Source: Tranquillimonas alkanivorans
Lineage (GTDB): Bacteria > Pseudomonadota > Alphaproteobacteria > Rhodobacterales > Rhodobacteraceae
DNA length: 32,172 nucleotides
NCBI RefSeq assembly: GCF_900115595.1
Contig: NZ_FOXA01000031.1
Span: 1 to 32,172 of the forward strand
Direction: 5' to 3'
Shown: positions 17,387-25,078 of the stretch, piece after piece
Layout of the letters: each line of letters begins with the position of its first letter
How positions within the stretch are numbered: position 1 is the first letter of the stretch
Made by a program: the position numbers and the translations under genes
Notes under the pieces: model-generated
Databases searched by the model: none
What the model was told of the DNA's origin: nothing
The model's input: only the letters and a program-made list of their open reading frames with translations

Positions 17387-17682
17387 GCCTTCTCTTCGTA
17401 GGCGGGATGGACGGCTGCGAGGTCATCTACCATGGCTAACAGCTCCGCAACGTCATCGAGAGCGGCCTCATATTCCCACGAATCCTCGAATATTTCGGCC
17501 TGCGCCTTTTTGAACATGCCTTCCAGGAAGTTGATCTGGAAGTCCACCGCTCGGCAGATGAACGAGCGCGTTGCTTTCGGCAGGTCGGTCTGTTCAAGGC
17601 GGTAGTTCAACACTCTGCCGATGTGCTGGCATTCCTCGAGCGCGAGCTCGAGGCGCATCTTGTCGTGGGCTGACAGTGTCAT
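17383..17682 (-). CDS. small acidic helical protein, function unknown
   Basis: A 99-residue protein beginning MTLSAHDKMRLEL at an ATG at 17682, with GGAG about 11 bases upstream; the open frame extends 20 codons further without a better start. The sequence is almost wholly predicted helix, with heptad-like leucines, two cysteines (in the EECQHIG and SFICRAVDF stretches) and an acidic C-terminal third (EDSWEYEAALDDVAELLAMVDD). It may form a helical bundle. I do not recognise the family. It lies upstream of the DISARM-like operon in the same direction, 313 nt before the large helicase, so it could be an accessory or regulatory gene of that system, or unrelated. Codon use is similar to its neighbours, which supports it being a real gene. 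Confidence 0.55.
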   Translation of the reverse strand: MTLSAHDKMRLELALEECQHIGRVLNYRLEQTDLPKATRSFICRAVDFQINFLEGMFKKAQAEIFEDSWEYEAALDDVAELLAMVDDLAAVHPAYEEKA

Positions 17683-18282
17683 ATACAGGTGAACTCCTGG
17701 CTGGTTTTCCGAGCTACGAGGTAATTTCCATAGCGAACGCAAGGTTCTGCGGGCCTCGTGGTATAGTGATCAGTTCGCCTTTTGCATCGGAGACCGTCGG
17801 CGACAGTGAGCCGAGTGTGGGCGTTGCAGACCTCGGTTCGTCGCATTCCGCGGCGGTTCAAGCGACCCCAGTAGACCAGTTCGGGGGTCATGGCCATGAG
17901 ATCCGCGTGTTGCTGTCGTTAGGCTTCCTGAGGACCAGTGAGTAACATAATAATCCTTACGAGCTGACGTGAACTGCCATACGGAGGCTCGCCTTCCGAT
18001 GGCGTGCCTGCTCTCTTGCCTGCTGCCCGCGAGCCCTTTTTTGCGCCCCCCAACGCAGGCCCCACGTTTCGCGGCCCACGCGAGATCGTCGTTCAGCGCG
18101 ATACTGAACTCGTCGAGGATGGCGCCAAGCTCAGGTAGCCTTCCAAGACCGATGGCAGGCTGAGGTGGCGGTGCTGTTTCTGCCATGTGGCATGACGTGG
18201 CACCACTTCAGCAGCGGAGTATCTCGACGCGGATTTCGTCCTGTGTTTGATACTATCATCGAAAAACAAGGGATCAGCGGAA
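17683..18282. other. gene-poor spacer between the two defence modules
   Basis: Six hundred bases without a gene I can support. Two minus-strand open frames (17679-17897 and 17770-18186) have odd composition and no recognisable domain; the beginning of the second (AILDEFSIALNDDLAWAAKRGA) reads like protein and could be a remnant. Just upstream of the sce7726-family gene, TGCCA and TGGCA half-sites at 18181-18202 repeat three times and could bind a regulator. No tRNA or attachment-site-like direct repeat was seen. Confidence 0.35.
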
Positions 18283-18882
18283 GTGGGAGCCCTCGGAAAA
18301 AATAGCGAGCGCAGGATCCGAACTGCACTGAGGACGCGTCACCTTCGACACCATGATGGACGCCATAATGTGTTGATGATCGACGAGCTTGGGCTTGCCC
18401 ACGCTCAAAGTCGTATCGATTTGGCTGTCTTCAATGGTCACTTGCACGGCTACGAGATCAAGAGTGCTGTCGACACGCTCGATCGCCTGCCGCGCCAACT
18501 CGCGATCTACACGCGTGCACTCCAGAAGCTTACCCTCGTCGTTGCTACCCGTCACCTCGACGCCGCAGAGGCGATCGCTCCGGATTGGTGTGGGCTGACC
18601 GAGATTGTCGAGGGACCGCGCGGTGGCATGACGTTCGCGAGCCGTCGACGGGCACGTCTAAATCCGGGTCTTGATCCGTTCATGCTGGCGCACTTGCTCT
18701 GGCACCAAGAAGCGCAGGACTTGTTGCGCGCGCGCGGTGCCTCAGAGGCCGACGTAAATGCACCTCGGAAGCGGCTCTACCGTTTGCTCGCAGATGAGGT
18801 CCCGGTCCGCGAGTTGGCGCCCGCGATCAAAGCGGCTATGGCGTCGCGAACAAGGTGGCGAGATCATCCGCGACCGTCGTAA
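18283..18882 (+). CDS. sce7726 family protein, PD-(D/E)XK nuclease-like
   Basis: A 199-residue protein matching the sce7726 family: the run from IDELGLAHAQSRIDLAVF to GYEIKSAVDTLDRLPRQ is its hallmark. E35, D46, E58 and K60 are arranged as D...ExK, which is the layout of a PD-(D/E)XK nuclease, with Q72 as a possible further active-site residue; nuclease function is an inference. The start is a GTG at 18283, preceded eight bases away by AAGGGA; a TTG at 18247 would lengthen it by 12 residues. It is the only supported plus-strand gene in the window. It converges on the Beta-family gene, and the two 3' ends overlap by 47 nt, so expression of each may affect the other. Members of this family are repeatedly seen next to sce7725/Beta-type proteins, as here. 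Confidence 0.85.
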   Translation: MGALGKNSERRIRTALRTRHLRHHDGRHNVLMIDELGLAHAQSRIDLAVFNGHLHGYEIKSAVDTLDRLPRQLAIYTRALQKLTLVVATRHLDAAEAIAPDWCGLTEIVEGPRGGMTFASRRRARLNPGLDPFMLAHLLWHQEAQDLLRARGASEADVNAPRKRLYRLLADEVPVRELAPAIKAAMASRTRWRDHPRPS

Positions 18883-19927
18883 TGTGATGGTTGATCGCGA
18901 CGTCTTTCCAGCGCGATAGGTTGCTCGGGCTCTCCGCCATTACTGCGCAGTCCGCGATGTACTTGTCGCCATAAGAGAAGCTTGCCCCCCGAAACGCGAA
19001 GGCGGGATCCTTGACCACCTCGGCGCAGTGCGTGTGCATCTGAGCTGGATCGTCCCGAAACGCGCCACCTTTACGCGTCGCCCAAGTCTCGGGCGTCGTG
19101 TAAACGATTTTGCCTGCGGCCTTTACCTTTCGCATGTCCACCGCGGTGAACTCGGGGTGCACGATGGTATGGTCCCCGTAAATTGGGCGCCGCATCCCCG
19201 CAGGCATCGTGGCCATCAGCTCTTTGAAGAATAGCCAATCATGTCGCGGGATCTCATCCGTTCCCTTGGCGAGCTGCACGAAGGAGTCCGGGATCGCCGT
19301 TCCCAAAACGACGAGGTTGCGCACCTCGTGGAGGTTGCCCAGCCGTTTCATGGCGGCCGTAAGCGCAGTCGCGAAGACCCTGTATGGCTGAAAGTTGCGC
19401 GCTCGAAGATCGATGATCACGTCCAGCTCTCCGAGCCCAATGCCAAGGCTGCTCGCGAAGTTCACGATCGCCTTCCGTGGATTGCTTCCCATGAGATCTT
19501 CGAGGCGAAGGAGCACGGCGGCGCCCTGACCGTCCGCAGCCACCCCACGAGCGGCAGCGTCCATCGTGTCGGAATCGACTTCTAAGGGCAAAGCAGGGAT
19601 TGCGACCGCACCGTTCGGACGCAATCCGTCGAGCACGTAGTCGAGCGGATGCGCATTGTTGTCCATTCGCTCCTCCGCAATCGTCGTATCGATGGCGACC
19701 CAAGCCGGTCGCTTGCCCCATTTCGCAGTGAACCGAGCGATGAATGGATGGACGTGCTCGTGGACGGATTTCTTCGGCTGCCACAGCTCGAAGTCGAACT
19801 CGACTGGTGGAATAGTGATGAGGGGCATCACGCGATCCTTCACCGCCGACGTCAGGCGAAAGAGGGCTTGGTACTCCCCCTGCCGCCATCGCAGGGCCGG
19901 CACATAGGTTTCTTCAGACAAGTTCAT
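18836..19927 (-). CDS. Beta family protein (phage-type Beta_protein, sce7725-like)
   Basis: A 363-residue protein of the Beta_protein family. The N-terminal YVPALRWRQGEYQALFRL and VMPLITIPP, the internal VAIDTTIAEERMD, VIIDLRARNF and IVYTTPETW segments, and the YGDKYIADCA end match the family, which adopts a barrel-like fold with unknown activity. The ATG at 19927 is chosen because GAGGA lies eight bases upstream; ATGs at 19933 and 19954 are in frame but badly spaced. It overlaps the stop of the XRE/metallopeptidase gene by 14 nt and is therefore the third gene of that operon. The pairing with an sce7726-type gene is recurrent in bacteria. No catalytic motif is evident; conserved acidic and basic residues along the strands could bind nucleic acid or a nucleotide. 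Confidence 0.8.
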   Translation of the reverse strand: MNLSEETYVPALRWRQGEYQALFRLTSAVKDRVMPLITIPPVEFDFELWQPKKSVHEHVHPFIARFTAKWGKRPAWVAIDTTIAEERMDNNAHPLDYVLDGLRPNGAVAIPALPLEVDSDTMDAAARGVAADGQGAAVLLRLEDLMGSNPRKAIVNFASSLGIGLGELDVIIDLRARNFQPYRVFATALTAAMKRLGNLHEVRNLVVLGTAIPDSFVQLAKGTDEIPRHDWLFFKELMATMPAGMRRPIYGDHTIVHPEFTAVDMRKVKAAGKIVYTTPETWATRKGGAFRDDPAQMHTHCAEVVKDPAFAFRGASFSYGDKYIADCAVMAESPSNLSRWKDVAINHHITTVADDLATLFATP

Positions 19928-21203
19928 CGCCATCGTCCTCGAACTGCGACGCAACCTGATCCTGGCCGATTAGATCCCCAAGAATGGTGTAGTCGCCGCG
20001 CTCCTTCCGAATGCGCCCGGCGATGATGCTGGGGTCGATGCCGAGGTTCTTCGCGTCGATTCGCACCGCCTCCTCGGACAGCGCGAAGCGCGACAGGCAC
20101 TCGTCCCACTTCGACTCCGGTATGAGGCTATCGAGCGCGAACGCATCGGCCTCGCGCTCCACTTTGTCGTCGCCGGCCGTTTCCTCCTCATCGAAGAAAT
20201 CGTAGCGCAGCCCGTCTGTGAGATGCAGAAACACGTGTCCCAACTCATGCAGGAGCACGAACCAGAAGTTGTCGAGGCGATCGAACCGCAGCGTCAGACC
20301 GATGACCGGCCGGCCGTCGCGATCGAGCATGGCTCCCCCATCGAGATAGGTGCCTGACAGGTGCTTCTCCGTGACGAGGATGACGCCCTTGGACAGAAGG
20401 AGCGTCTGAGCCTGCTTTGGGCCGTCCTTGCGCCGCGTGAGGGCAACGAGATCGGCGATCCAGCGATCGTCGGCAACGAATTCCGGTGGGTCGTGAGTAT
20501 CCACGATGTCTCGGGCTCGCTCCAGGACGCGCGCTTGCCAGGCGAGCAGCGCATACTCGTTCGGCACCGAACTGCCATGCATCTTCTTGCGGTGGTAAGC
20601 GCTCGCGAACTGCGGCCCGGCGGTTCGCATGAAATATTCGCGTGCAAGCTGGTAGACGTCTGCCTTTCGCGGCACGTGAAACCAGCCGCGCTTTGCCATC
20701 TCGCGAGCAGGCAATTGCTTCCAAACCACATCGTCGATATCCGACCATGAGAAGACGGCCCCTTTAGAGGTGTCGTCGCTCTCGAACAGCCCACTTGTGT
20801 GGACGTTCAGGGCCTCACACACGTCGATCAGTCGATCGAGGCTTGCCCCCGAATAGTCTGAGGCCTCATAGCGTTGAATTTGCTGCGCCTTCATACCAAG
20901 CCTTTCGGCAAGGTCGGTCTGGCTCAAGCCGGCGGCGATCCGCGCCTGGACGAGCACGGACGGCAGGTTCTCCAGCGAGTGCGTCTTGGCGAATGTGATC
21001 TCGCCCGACTTCAGTAGTTCGTAGTGAGAGAGTTCAGCCTCCAGAGTCGCGATCTGGCTCTTGATGGCATCGGCTTGGGCATCGCGCAACCAGTCCTGCT
21101 TGCCGGTCGCATCGATGTTCTCGGCCTGAGCGGCAGCAAGCGCGTCGCGGAGCTTGCTCAACTGCCCTTCGGTTATGGCGTACTGCTTGTCGCTGTAGAT
21201 CAT
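19914..21203 (-). CDS. XRE-family HTH and ImmA/IrrE metallopeptidase fusion
   Basis: A 429-residue protein with three parts. Residues 1-70 are a charged coiled coil (including DALAAAQAENIDATGKQ), like the N-terminus of HigA-type antitoxins. Residues about 83-135 are an XRE helix-turn-helix (ARIAAGLSQTDLAERLGMKAQQIQRYE). Residues 280-365 contain HELGHVFLH (319-327) and EADAFALD (351-358), the zinc site of ImmA/IrrE peptidases. ImmA cleaves the ImmR repressor to relieve repression in ICEBs1, and fused forms are thought to act as self-contained sensors. The ATG at 21203 overlaps the upstream stop by ATGA. A palindrome in the promoter just ahead of the operon fits autoregulation by this HTH domain. 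The GC-rich codon use matches neighbours. It could be an antitoxin-like regulator of the module or a proteolytic effector. Confidence 0.88.
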   Translation of the reverse strand: MIYSDKQYAITEGQLSKLRDALAAAQAENIDATGKQDWLRDAQADAIKSQIATLEAELSHYELLKSGEITFAKTHSLENLPSVLVQARIAAGLSQTDLAERLGMKAQQIQRYEASDYSGASLDRLIDVCEALNVHTSGLFESDDTSKGAVFSWSDIDDVVWKQLPAREMAKRGWFHVPRKADVYQLAREYFMRTAGPQFASAYHRKKMHGSSVPNEYALLAWQARVLERARDIVDTHDPPEFVADDRWIADLVALTRRKDGPKQAQTLLLSKGVILVTEKHLSGTYLDGGAMLDRDGRPVIGLTLRFDRLDNFWFVLLHELGHVFLHLTDGLRYDFFDEEETAGDDKVEREADAFALDSLIPESKWDECLSRFALSEEAVRIDAKNLGIDPSIIAGRIRKERGDYTILGDLIGQDQVASQFEDDGDELV

Positions 21204-21679
21204 GACGTCACCGTGGGTTGGAGCATCGGGTCGGCCGAAAGGTTGATCGCGACGATGCCCTTAGGGGCCCCGGTGAAGCGATCGACTTGGAAGAAATCGA
21301 GAAAAATGGTCCCGGCCCGATCGGCCGGGATCGTGGAGGGGAACAGCTCTCCATGATACTTAGCCTTCTGCGCCGCTCGGTTATTTTCGAACGTGAGCAG
21401 CACTGGATCAAGAAAGGCCCGATCGACGCTGGTCGGGTCCCAGCACGCATCGTAGTCGCCGGGACGCGGTTTGGCCGTCACGAAGCTCCCGTCCAGGAAG
21501 GCGCGCCGGCATCCCGCACCCCGGAGGTTGGCTAAGGCAGCGATGAATCCCGTGAACTGCACCCGACGTTTCGAGTTGGATGTGAAGCGCGTCTCCACCT
21601 CGGCAAGGGTCGCCAAATGGACGCCGGGCGGCAGGATGGGCCACGGCGAGCCGGGCAAATCAATGTGATCCGGAATCAT
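21200..21679 (-). CDS. DUF6932 protein, nucleotidyltransferase-like
   Basis: A 159-residue protein. The stretch FLDGSFVTAKPRPGDYDACWD contains GS at 64-65 and Asp at 75 and 77, and D128 lies in IFLDFF: this is the GS...D.D...D signature of the pol-beta nucleotidyltransferase fold, as found in MNT and AbiEii toxins. It matches the DUF6932 family. The ATG at 21679 is the first codon after the palindromic operator and its putative -10, so the messenger probably has almost no leader; there is only a weak SD-like AAGT. It is the first gene of the three-gene overlapping operon with XRE-ImmA and the Beta protein. A toxin-like AMP- or nucleotide-transfer activity, held in check by the XRE-ImmA partner, is a possible reading but is inferred only from fold and neighbours. 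Confidence 0.75.
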   Translation of the reverse strand: MIPDHIDLPGSPWPILPPGVHLATLAEVETRFTSNSKRRVQFTGFIAALANLRGAGCRRAFLDGSFVTAKPRPGDYDACWDPTSVDRAFLDPVLLTFENNRAAQKAKYHGELFPSTIPADRAGTIFLDFFQVDRFTGAPKGIVAINLSADPMLQPTVTS

Positions 21680-21681
21680 AC

Positions 21682-21701
21682 TTACAACGATAATGTTGTA
21701 A
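21682..21701. promoter_or_regulatory. palindromic operator TTACAAC-N6-GTTGTAA
   Basis: Perfect inverted repeat with seven-base arms around a GATAAT spacer. It ends three bases before the ATG of the DUF6932 gene on the minus strand and contains the presumed -10 box. This geometry is typical of autoregulatory sites of XRE-type proteins; the HTH product encoded by the next gene is the obvious candidate to bind it. Confidence 0.6.
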
Positions 21702-21716
21702 CACGCCTCCGGTCAA
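21690..21716 (-). promoter_or_regulatory. putative promoter, TTGACC-N15-CATTAT
   Basis: On the minus strand TTGACC (21716-21711, five of six to the -35 consensus) is followed after 15 bases by CATTAT (21695-21690, four of six to the -10). Transcription would begin around 21681-21684, two to five bases ahead of the start codon, so the messenger would be leaderless or nearly so. The -10 lies within the palindromic operator. The spacer is two bases short of optimum. Confidence 0.45.
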
Positions 21717-22229
21717 GATCACAGCGGCGCGGTCAGAAGAAATGCGCGACCCGCGAGAAGGGCTGCGATGGAGGGGACCGACGTGGGCTCGTCGGCGAGC
21801 ACGTGCAGGTAGCCAGCGCTAAAATAGTTATCGGTGCCGTGCTAATGGTCATGTGCGTGTATGTGGACGTGGTAATGACCGGGACCGTGCGCGACGAACT
21901 GCTTAACGTGACCATGTATCGCAACCTCGCTCATGCGAGGATCGTGATCACCGCCCGGGCCGCTGACCACAACATCGAACGCACGCTTGCGTTCTGCCTT
22001 GGACTACCAGACCCCGACTACGCTCGGAATCGGCACGTGACCATCGCGCGGGTCCGGTATTTGCCAATCCGGTTGCCGCCTGCACTTGATTCAGAATGCT
22101 CGCAAACAGTACCGCCGGATGCTGCTCCTGTCATCTTGGCCTGTGCTGCGCCTCTCGCCTGCGTCGTACAACTCGAGGCATACCGGGCATCCTTTGCGTT
22201 GCGAAGTCGCCGCGCCAAGAAAAATCCAA
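21702..22229. other. spacer between the second defence module and the TRAP operon
   Basis: About 530 bases without a supported gene. A plus-strand frame (21617-22237) is open through the whole stretch but its start overlaps the DUF6932 gene and no domain is visible; some of it (MVMCVYVDVV, and the RDELLNVTMYRNLAHARIVI stretch) reads somewhat protein-like. A small hairpin, CCTCGC-TCAT-GCGAGG, is at 21925-21940. No tRNA or terminator with a T-run was found for the TRAP operon. Confidence 0.35.
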
Positions 22230-23501
22230 TTATGTAAGCCACCGCGCCGGTGCCAACACAACTTCCGGCACTGCAGCGATCAGCACGAGCACAGCGATGT
22301 TGAGAGCGTAGAATGGCAGCGCCGCCAGAACCAGTCGCTCGACCGGCACCTTAGAGACCTGGGCCGTCGCAAAGAGACACGTCCCGACGGGTGGAGAAGC
22401 GAGCCCTACTGCAAGACTCGCCGTCATGAAGATGAGAAAGTGGAGCGGCTCCACCCCTGCGGCGGTCGCAGCAGGTAAAAGGACAGGTATCAGCATGAGG
22501 GCAGCCGCCACGATGTCCATCAGCATCCCCACGATCAGAAAGACCACGCCCATGAAGAGCAGCGTGACGAACGGCGTCCCTGCCACCTGCGACAACAGCC
22601 CAGAAGCCTGTTGCGGCAGCATGTCTACAGTGAACACGAAAGTCGCGGCGCTCGCGACCATCAGGATGAGTAGGACAGACCCGGCCGTCTGGCCGGCGAC
22701 GACGATGAGACCAATAAACTCGCGCCATTTTAGCTCGCGGTGCACGGCCATTCCGACGATGAGTGTGTAAAGCACAGCCAATCCCGCCGCCTCCGTCGGC
22801 GTGACAAAGCCGGAGAACATGCCAGTCAGGATGATGACTGGCGCACCGACAGACGGAATTGCGCGCAGGATGGCGCGCAGGCTCCGACGACTGTCAAACC
22901 GGGCGACGGTTCCGTACCCGCGCCGTCGAGAAACGTACACGTTGTAGGTAGCCAAGACTGCCGCGAGCAGCAGGCCCGGCCCGAGACCTCCCGCCAACGC
23001 CGCGCCGACGGATTGTCCGGCGGAGGCCGCCGCCAAGATGATCAAGATTGAAGGGGGCACCAAGGTTGCCAGAGTGGCTGTGATCAGTGTTAAGGCTGCG
23101 GCGTATGGCAACGGGTAACCACGCGTTGTCATTGCGCGTATCGAGATGGGACCCAGGCTGGCAATGTCCGCAACGGAAGATCCGGATATGCCTCCGAAGA
23201 CGAAGCTGGAGGCGATGTTGACGTGCCCCAGACCACCTCGAAAACGGCCAACGACAGCCTCGGCCGCGTCGAAGATCCGCTCCGAGAGCCCGCCCCTCTC
23301 CATGATTTGTCCCGCGAGAATGAACAGCGGCACCGCGATGAGGAGGAAGGAATTGATCGAGGTCGCCATCGTCTGGGTGATCATCGACAGCGGAAGCCCA
23401 TGAAACCACATGGTACCGACTGCTGCGACGCCCAATGCCAGCGACAGCGGAACATCCAGAAGCGCAAGGACAGCGAACGCTGCGAGGAGAAAGAGGCTCA
23501 T
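22230..23501 (-). CDS. dctM: TRAP transporter large permease (DctM-type)
   Basis: A 423-residue membrane protein, the usual length for DctM subunits of TRAP transporters, with about 11-12 hydrophobic segments along its length. The GGLSERIFDAAEAVVGRFRGGL, SSVADIASLGPISIRAM and TLVPPSILIILAAA signature regions are clear. With the Q subunit it forms the sodium-coupled inner-membrane channel that takes substrate from the periplasmic P subunit. I begin at ATG 23501 because it overlaps the dctQ stop as ATGA and starts MSLFLLAAFAVLAL; the open frame continues 37 codons upstream inside dctQ. The substrate is unknown. It is the last gene of the operon, with no obvious terminator after the TAA at 22230. 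Confidence 0.95.
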   Translation of the reverse strand: MSLFLLAAFAVLALLDVPLSLALGVAAVGTMWFHGLPLSMITQTMATSINSFLLIAVPLFILAGQIMERGGLSERIFDAAEAVVGRFRGGLGHVNIASSFVFGGISGSSVADIASLGPISIRAMTTRGYPLPYAAALTLITATLATLVPPSILIILAAASAGQSVGAALAGGLGPGLLLAAVLATYNVYVSRRRGYGTVARFDSRRSLRAILRAIPSVGAPVIILTGMFSGFVTPTEAAGLAVLYTLIVGMAVHRELKWREFIGLIVVAGQTAGSVLLILMVASAATFVFTVDMLPQQASGLLSQVAGTPFVTLLFMGVVFLIVGMLMDIVAAALMLIPVLLPAATAAGVEPLHFLIFMTASLAVGLASPPVGTCLFATAQVSKVPVERLVLAALPFYALNIAVLVLIAAVPEVVLAPARWLT

Positions 23502-23989
23502 GCTTCCACCTTGCCGTGAAGCGGCGCGTAACGGTCCGTTTCCGCAGCGTGGATGAAGGCACCCAAGACGGCGAGCACTGAACCCACGACAATTGGCACC
23601 GTTGCGACCCACATGCCGACTTGGAGGATTGGCGAGATCTCACCGAACCGGAGCTGCTGCTGGAGCAACTCGAAGCCGAACCAGCCGACGAGACCGAAGA
23701 AGAGTGCGGCACAGAGCGGTGTCAGAAAGCGCAGGATCACCTGCACGGGCCGCGGCAGAAACACCGACAGGATGCTGAGGGAGGGGTGGTGGCCACGGCG
23801 AAAGCCGGCAGCCATCCCGAGCCAGACCGTCCAGATGAACAGGAAGCGAGAGAGCTCTTCGGTCCAGGAGATCGAGTCGCCGGCCAGCCGCGATCCCACT
23901 TGAAGTGCAATCAGACAGGTCATGCCGACAACCGCCGCGAACAGCAGGATGTCAACTGCCGACCAAATGGCCCGCTCTAACTTGGCCAT
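23498..23989 (-). CDS. dctQ: TRAP transporter small permease (DctQ-type)
   Basis: A 163-residue protein with four hydrophobic helices (about residues 12-32, 46-64, 86-110 and 124-146) and the SWTEELSRFLFIWTVWLGMAAG stretch between helices one and two, which is characteristic of DctQ. It pairs with the M subunit. The ATG at 23989 has a strong SD, GGGAGGAG, upstream; the stop overlaps the dctM start by ATGA. A stable hairpin lies between this gene and the binding-protein gene. Confidence 0.95.
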   Translation of the reverse strand: MAKLERAIWSAVDILLFAAVVGMTCLIALQVGSRLAGDSISWTEELSRFLFIWTVWLGMAAGFRRGHHPSLSILSVFLPRPVQVILRFLTPLCAALFFGLVGWFGFELLQQQLRFGEISPILQVGMWVATVPIVVGSVLAVLGAFIHAAETDRYAPLHGKVEA

Positions 23990-24009
23990 GCGGACTCCTC
24001 CCTATGGCG

Positions 24010-24037
24010 TTGAAGGGCAGCAGAAGCTGCCCTTCAA
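24010..24037 (-). promoter_or_regulatory. intercistronic hairpin between dctP and dctQ
   Basis: Perfect 12-base arms TTGAAGGGCAGC and GCTGCCCTTCAA with an AGAA loop, six bases after the dctP stop. No T-run follows on the transcribed strand, so it is more likely an RNA-stabilising or processing stem, or an attenuator, than a simple terminator. Such stems let the periplasmic binding protein be made in excess over the permeases. Confidence 0.65.
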
Positions 24038-24043
24038 AAAGTC

Positions 24044-25078
24044 TCAGTTGTTCTGCACGAATTCCAGGCTCTGATCCATGAAATCGGAGCCAATTTGCTC
24101 GCGGAACTGGTCGTAGATGCCGCGTGCGACCTCCTGTGTCTTCTCGAGCTCGCCGTCGGAGAAACGATTGACCTGCATCCCCTCGCCTTTCAGCTTCTCG
24201 ATGATTTCCTCCTCCTGGGCGATCTCTTCCGCGTCATGCTCCTTGATCATCTGCGCGGCGGCCTCTTCGACGGCCGCACGGTGTTCCTCCGGAATTTGCT
24301 CCCACGCGTTGTTGGAGAGGGCGAGAACATAGCTGTCGGCGAGATGCTGAGTCATGTTGAGGTGGTTTTGGACCTCATAGAACTTGTTGTTCCATGGCAC
24401 CTCGACCGGGTTCTCCTGTCCGTCGATCGCCTCAAGCTGCAGCGCGCTGTAAACCTCGGAAAAGGCCATCGGCGTCGGATTTGCGCCGAGTGCGTCGAAG
24501 AGCTGAACGAAGAGCGGATTGTTCGGCGTCCGCAGTGTGACACCTTCGAAATCTTCCAGCGCCGTGATCGGGGTCTCGCGGCTCGTCACATTCCGGAACG
24601 TGCGGATGAAGAAACCGAGACCGTGGATGTCGAGGTCGTCGAGTGACGCGAGGAGCGTCTGGCCGGGTTCACCCGCGAGGTAACCCTGAAGCTGATCGTA
24701 GTCCTTGAACAAGTACGGAAGACTGATCGCATTCATGCGCGGCTCAAACGAGGCGTAGACCGAGCTCGCCAAAATCAGCCCGTCGAGCGCGCCGGAACCG
24801 AGCTGGTTGACCGCGGCGTTCTGATCCTTTCCGAACAACACGCCGTCAGGGAAAACCTGGAACTGAACCTCTCCGCTGGTCTTCTCGTCCACTAATTCGG
24901 CGAAACGGCTCGCCGCCCGTCCAACGGAAGACTGCCCGGGGTCGGCCACGGCAAGCCTCAGGGTCGTCTGGGCCTGTGCCTCCGCGACGAACCCAGGAAG
25001 CGCCGCGGTCGTGGCCATCACCCCGCCGACGAGCCCGAACATGGCCCGGCGCGTGAACTTGAAATTGCTAAGTTTCAT
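24044..25078 (-). CDS. dctP: TRAP transporter substrate-binding protein (DctP-type)
   Basis: A 344-residue periplasmic binding protein. Residues 1-36 are an export signal with two arginines (FTRRAMFG, 8-15) before the hydrophobic core and an AQA cleavage site, so it may use the Tat or the Sec path. The DctP fold is shown by DPGQSSVGRAASRFAELV, by R183 in GVTLRTPNNPLF (the arginine that usually grips the substrate carboxylate), and by SALQLEAIDGQENP (211-224). GGGAGGA precedes two adjacent ATGs; I take 25078, which gives the better spacing, though 25081 is possible. Its start overlaps the end of the dehydrogenase gene by 11 nt, tying uptake to catabolism. The substrate is probably a carboxylic or sugar acid. 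Confidence 0.93.
   Translation of the reverse strand: MKLSNFKFTRRAMFGLVGGVMATTAALPGFVAEAQAQTTLRLAVADPGQSSVGRAASRFAELVDEKTSGEVQFQVFPDGVLFGKDQNAAVNQLGSGALDGLILASSVYASFEPRMNAISLPYLFKDYDQLQGYLAGEPGQTLLASLDDLDIHGLGFFIRTFRNVTSRETPITALEDFEGVTLRTPNNPLFVQLFDALGANPTPMAFSEVYSALQLEAIDGQENPVEVPWNNKFYEVQNHLNMTQHLADSYVLALSNNAWEQIPEEHRAAVEEAAAQMIKEHDAEEIAQEEEIIEKLKGEGMQVNRFSDGELEKTQEVARGIYDQFREQIGSDFMDQSLEFVQNN

Noticed and set aside
17679-18186. two minus-strand open frames, 72 and 138 residues
   Set aside because: No start signal, no domain, low-complexity composition. A remnant of a gene is possible but cannot be shown.
21617-22237. 206-residue plus-strand open frame in the spacer
   Set aside because: It starts inside the DUF6932 gene on the opposite strand, has no clear start signal or recognised domain, and long open frames are expected by chance in GC-rich DNA. 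Kept as a note only.
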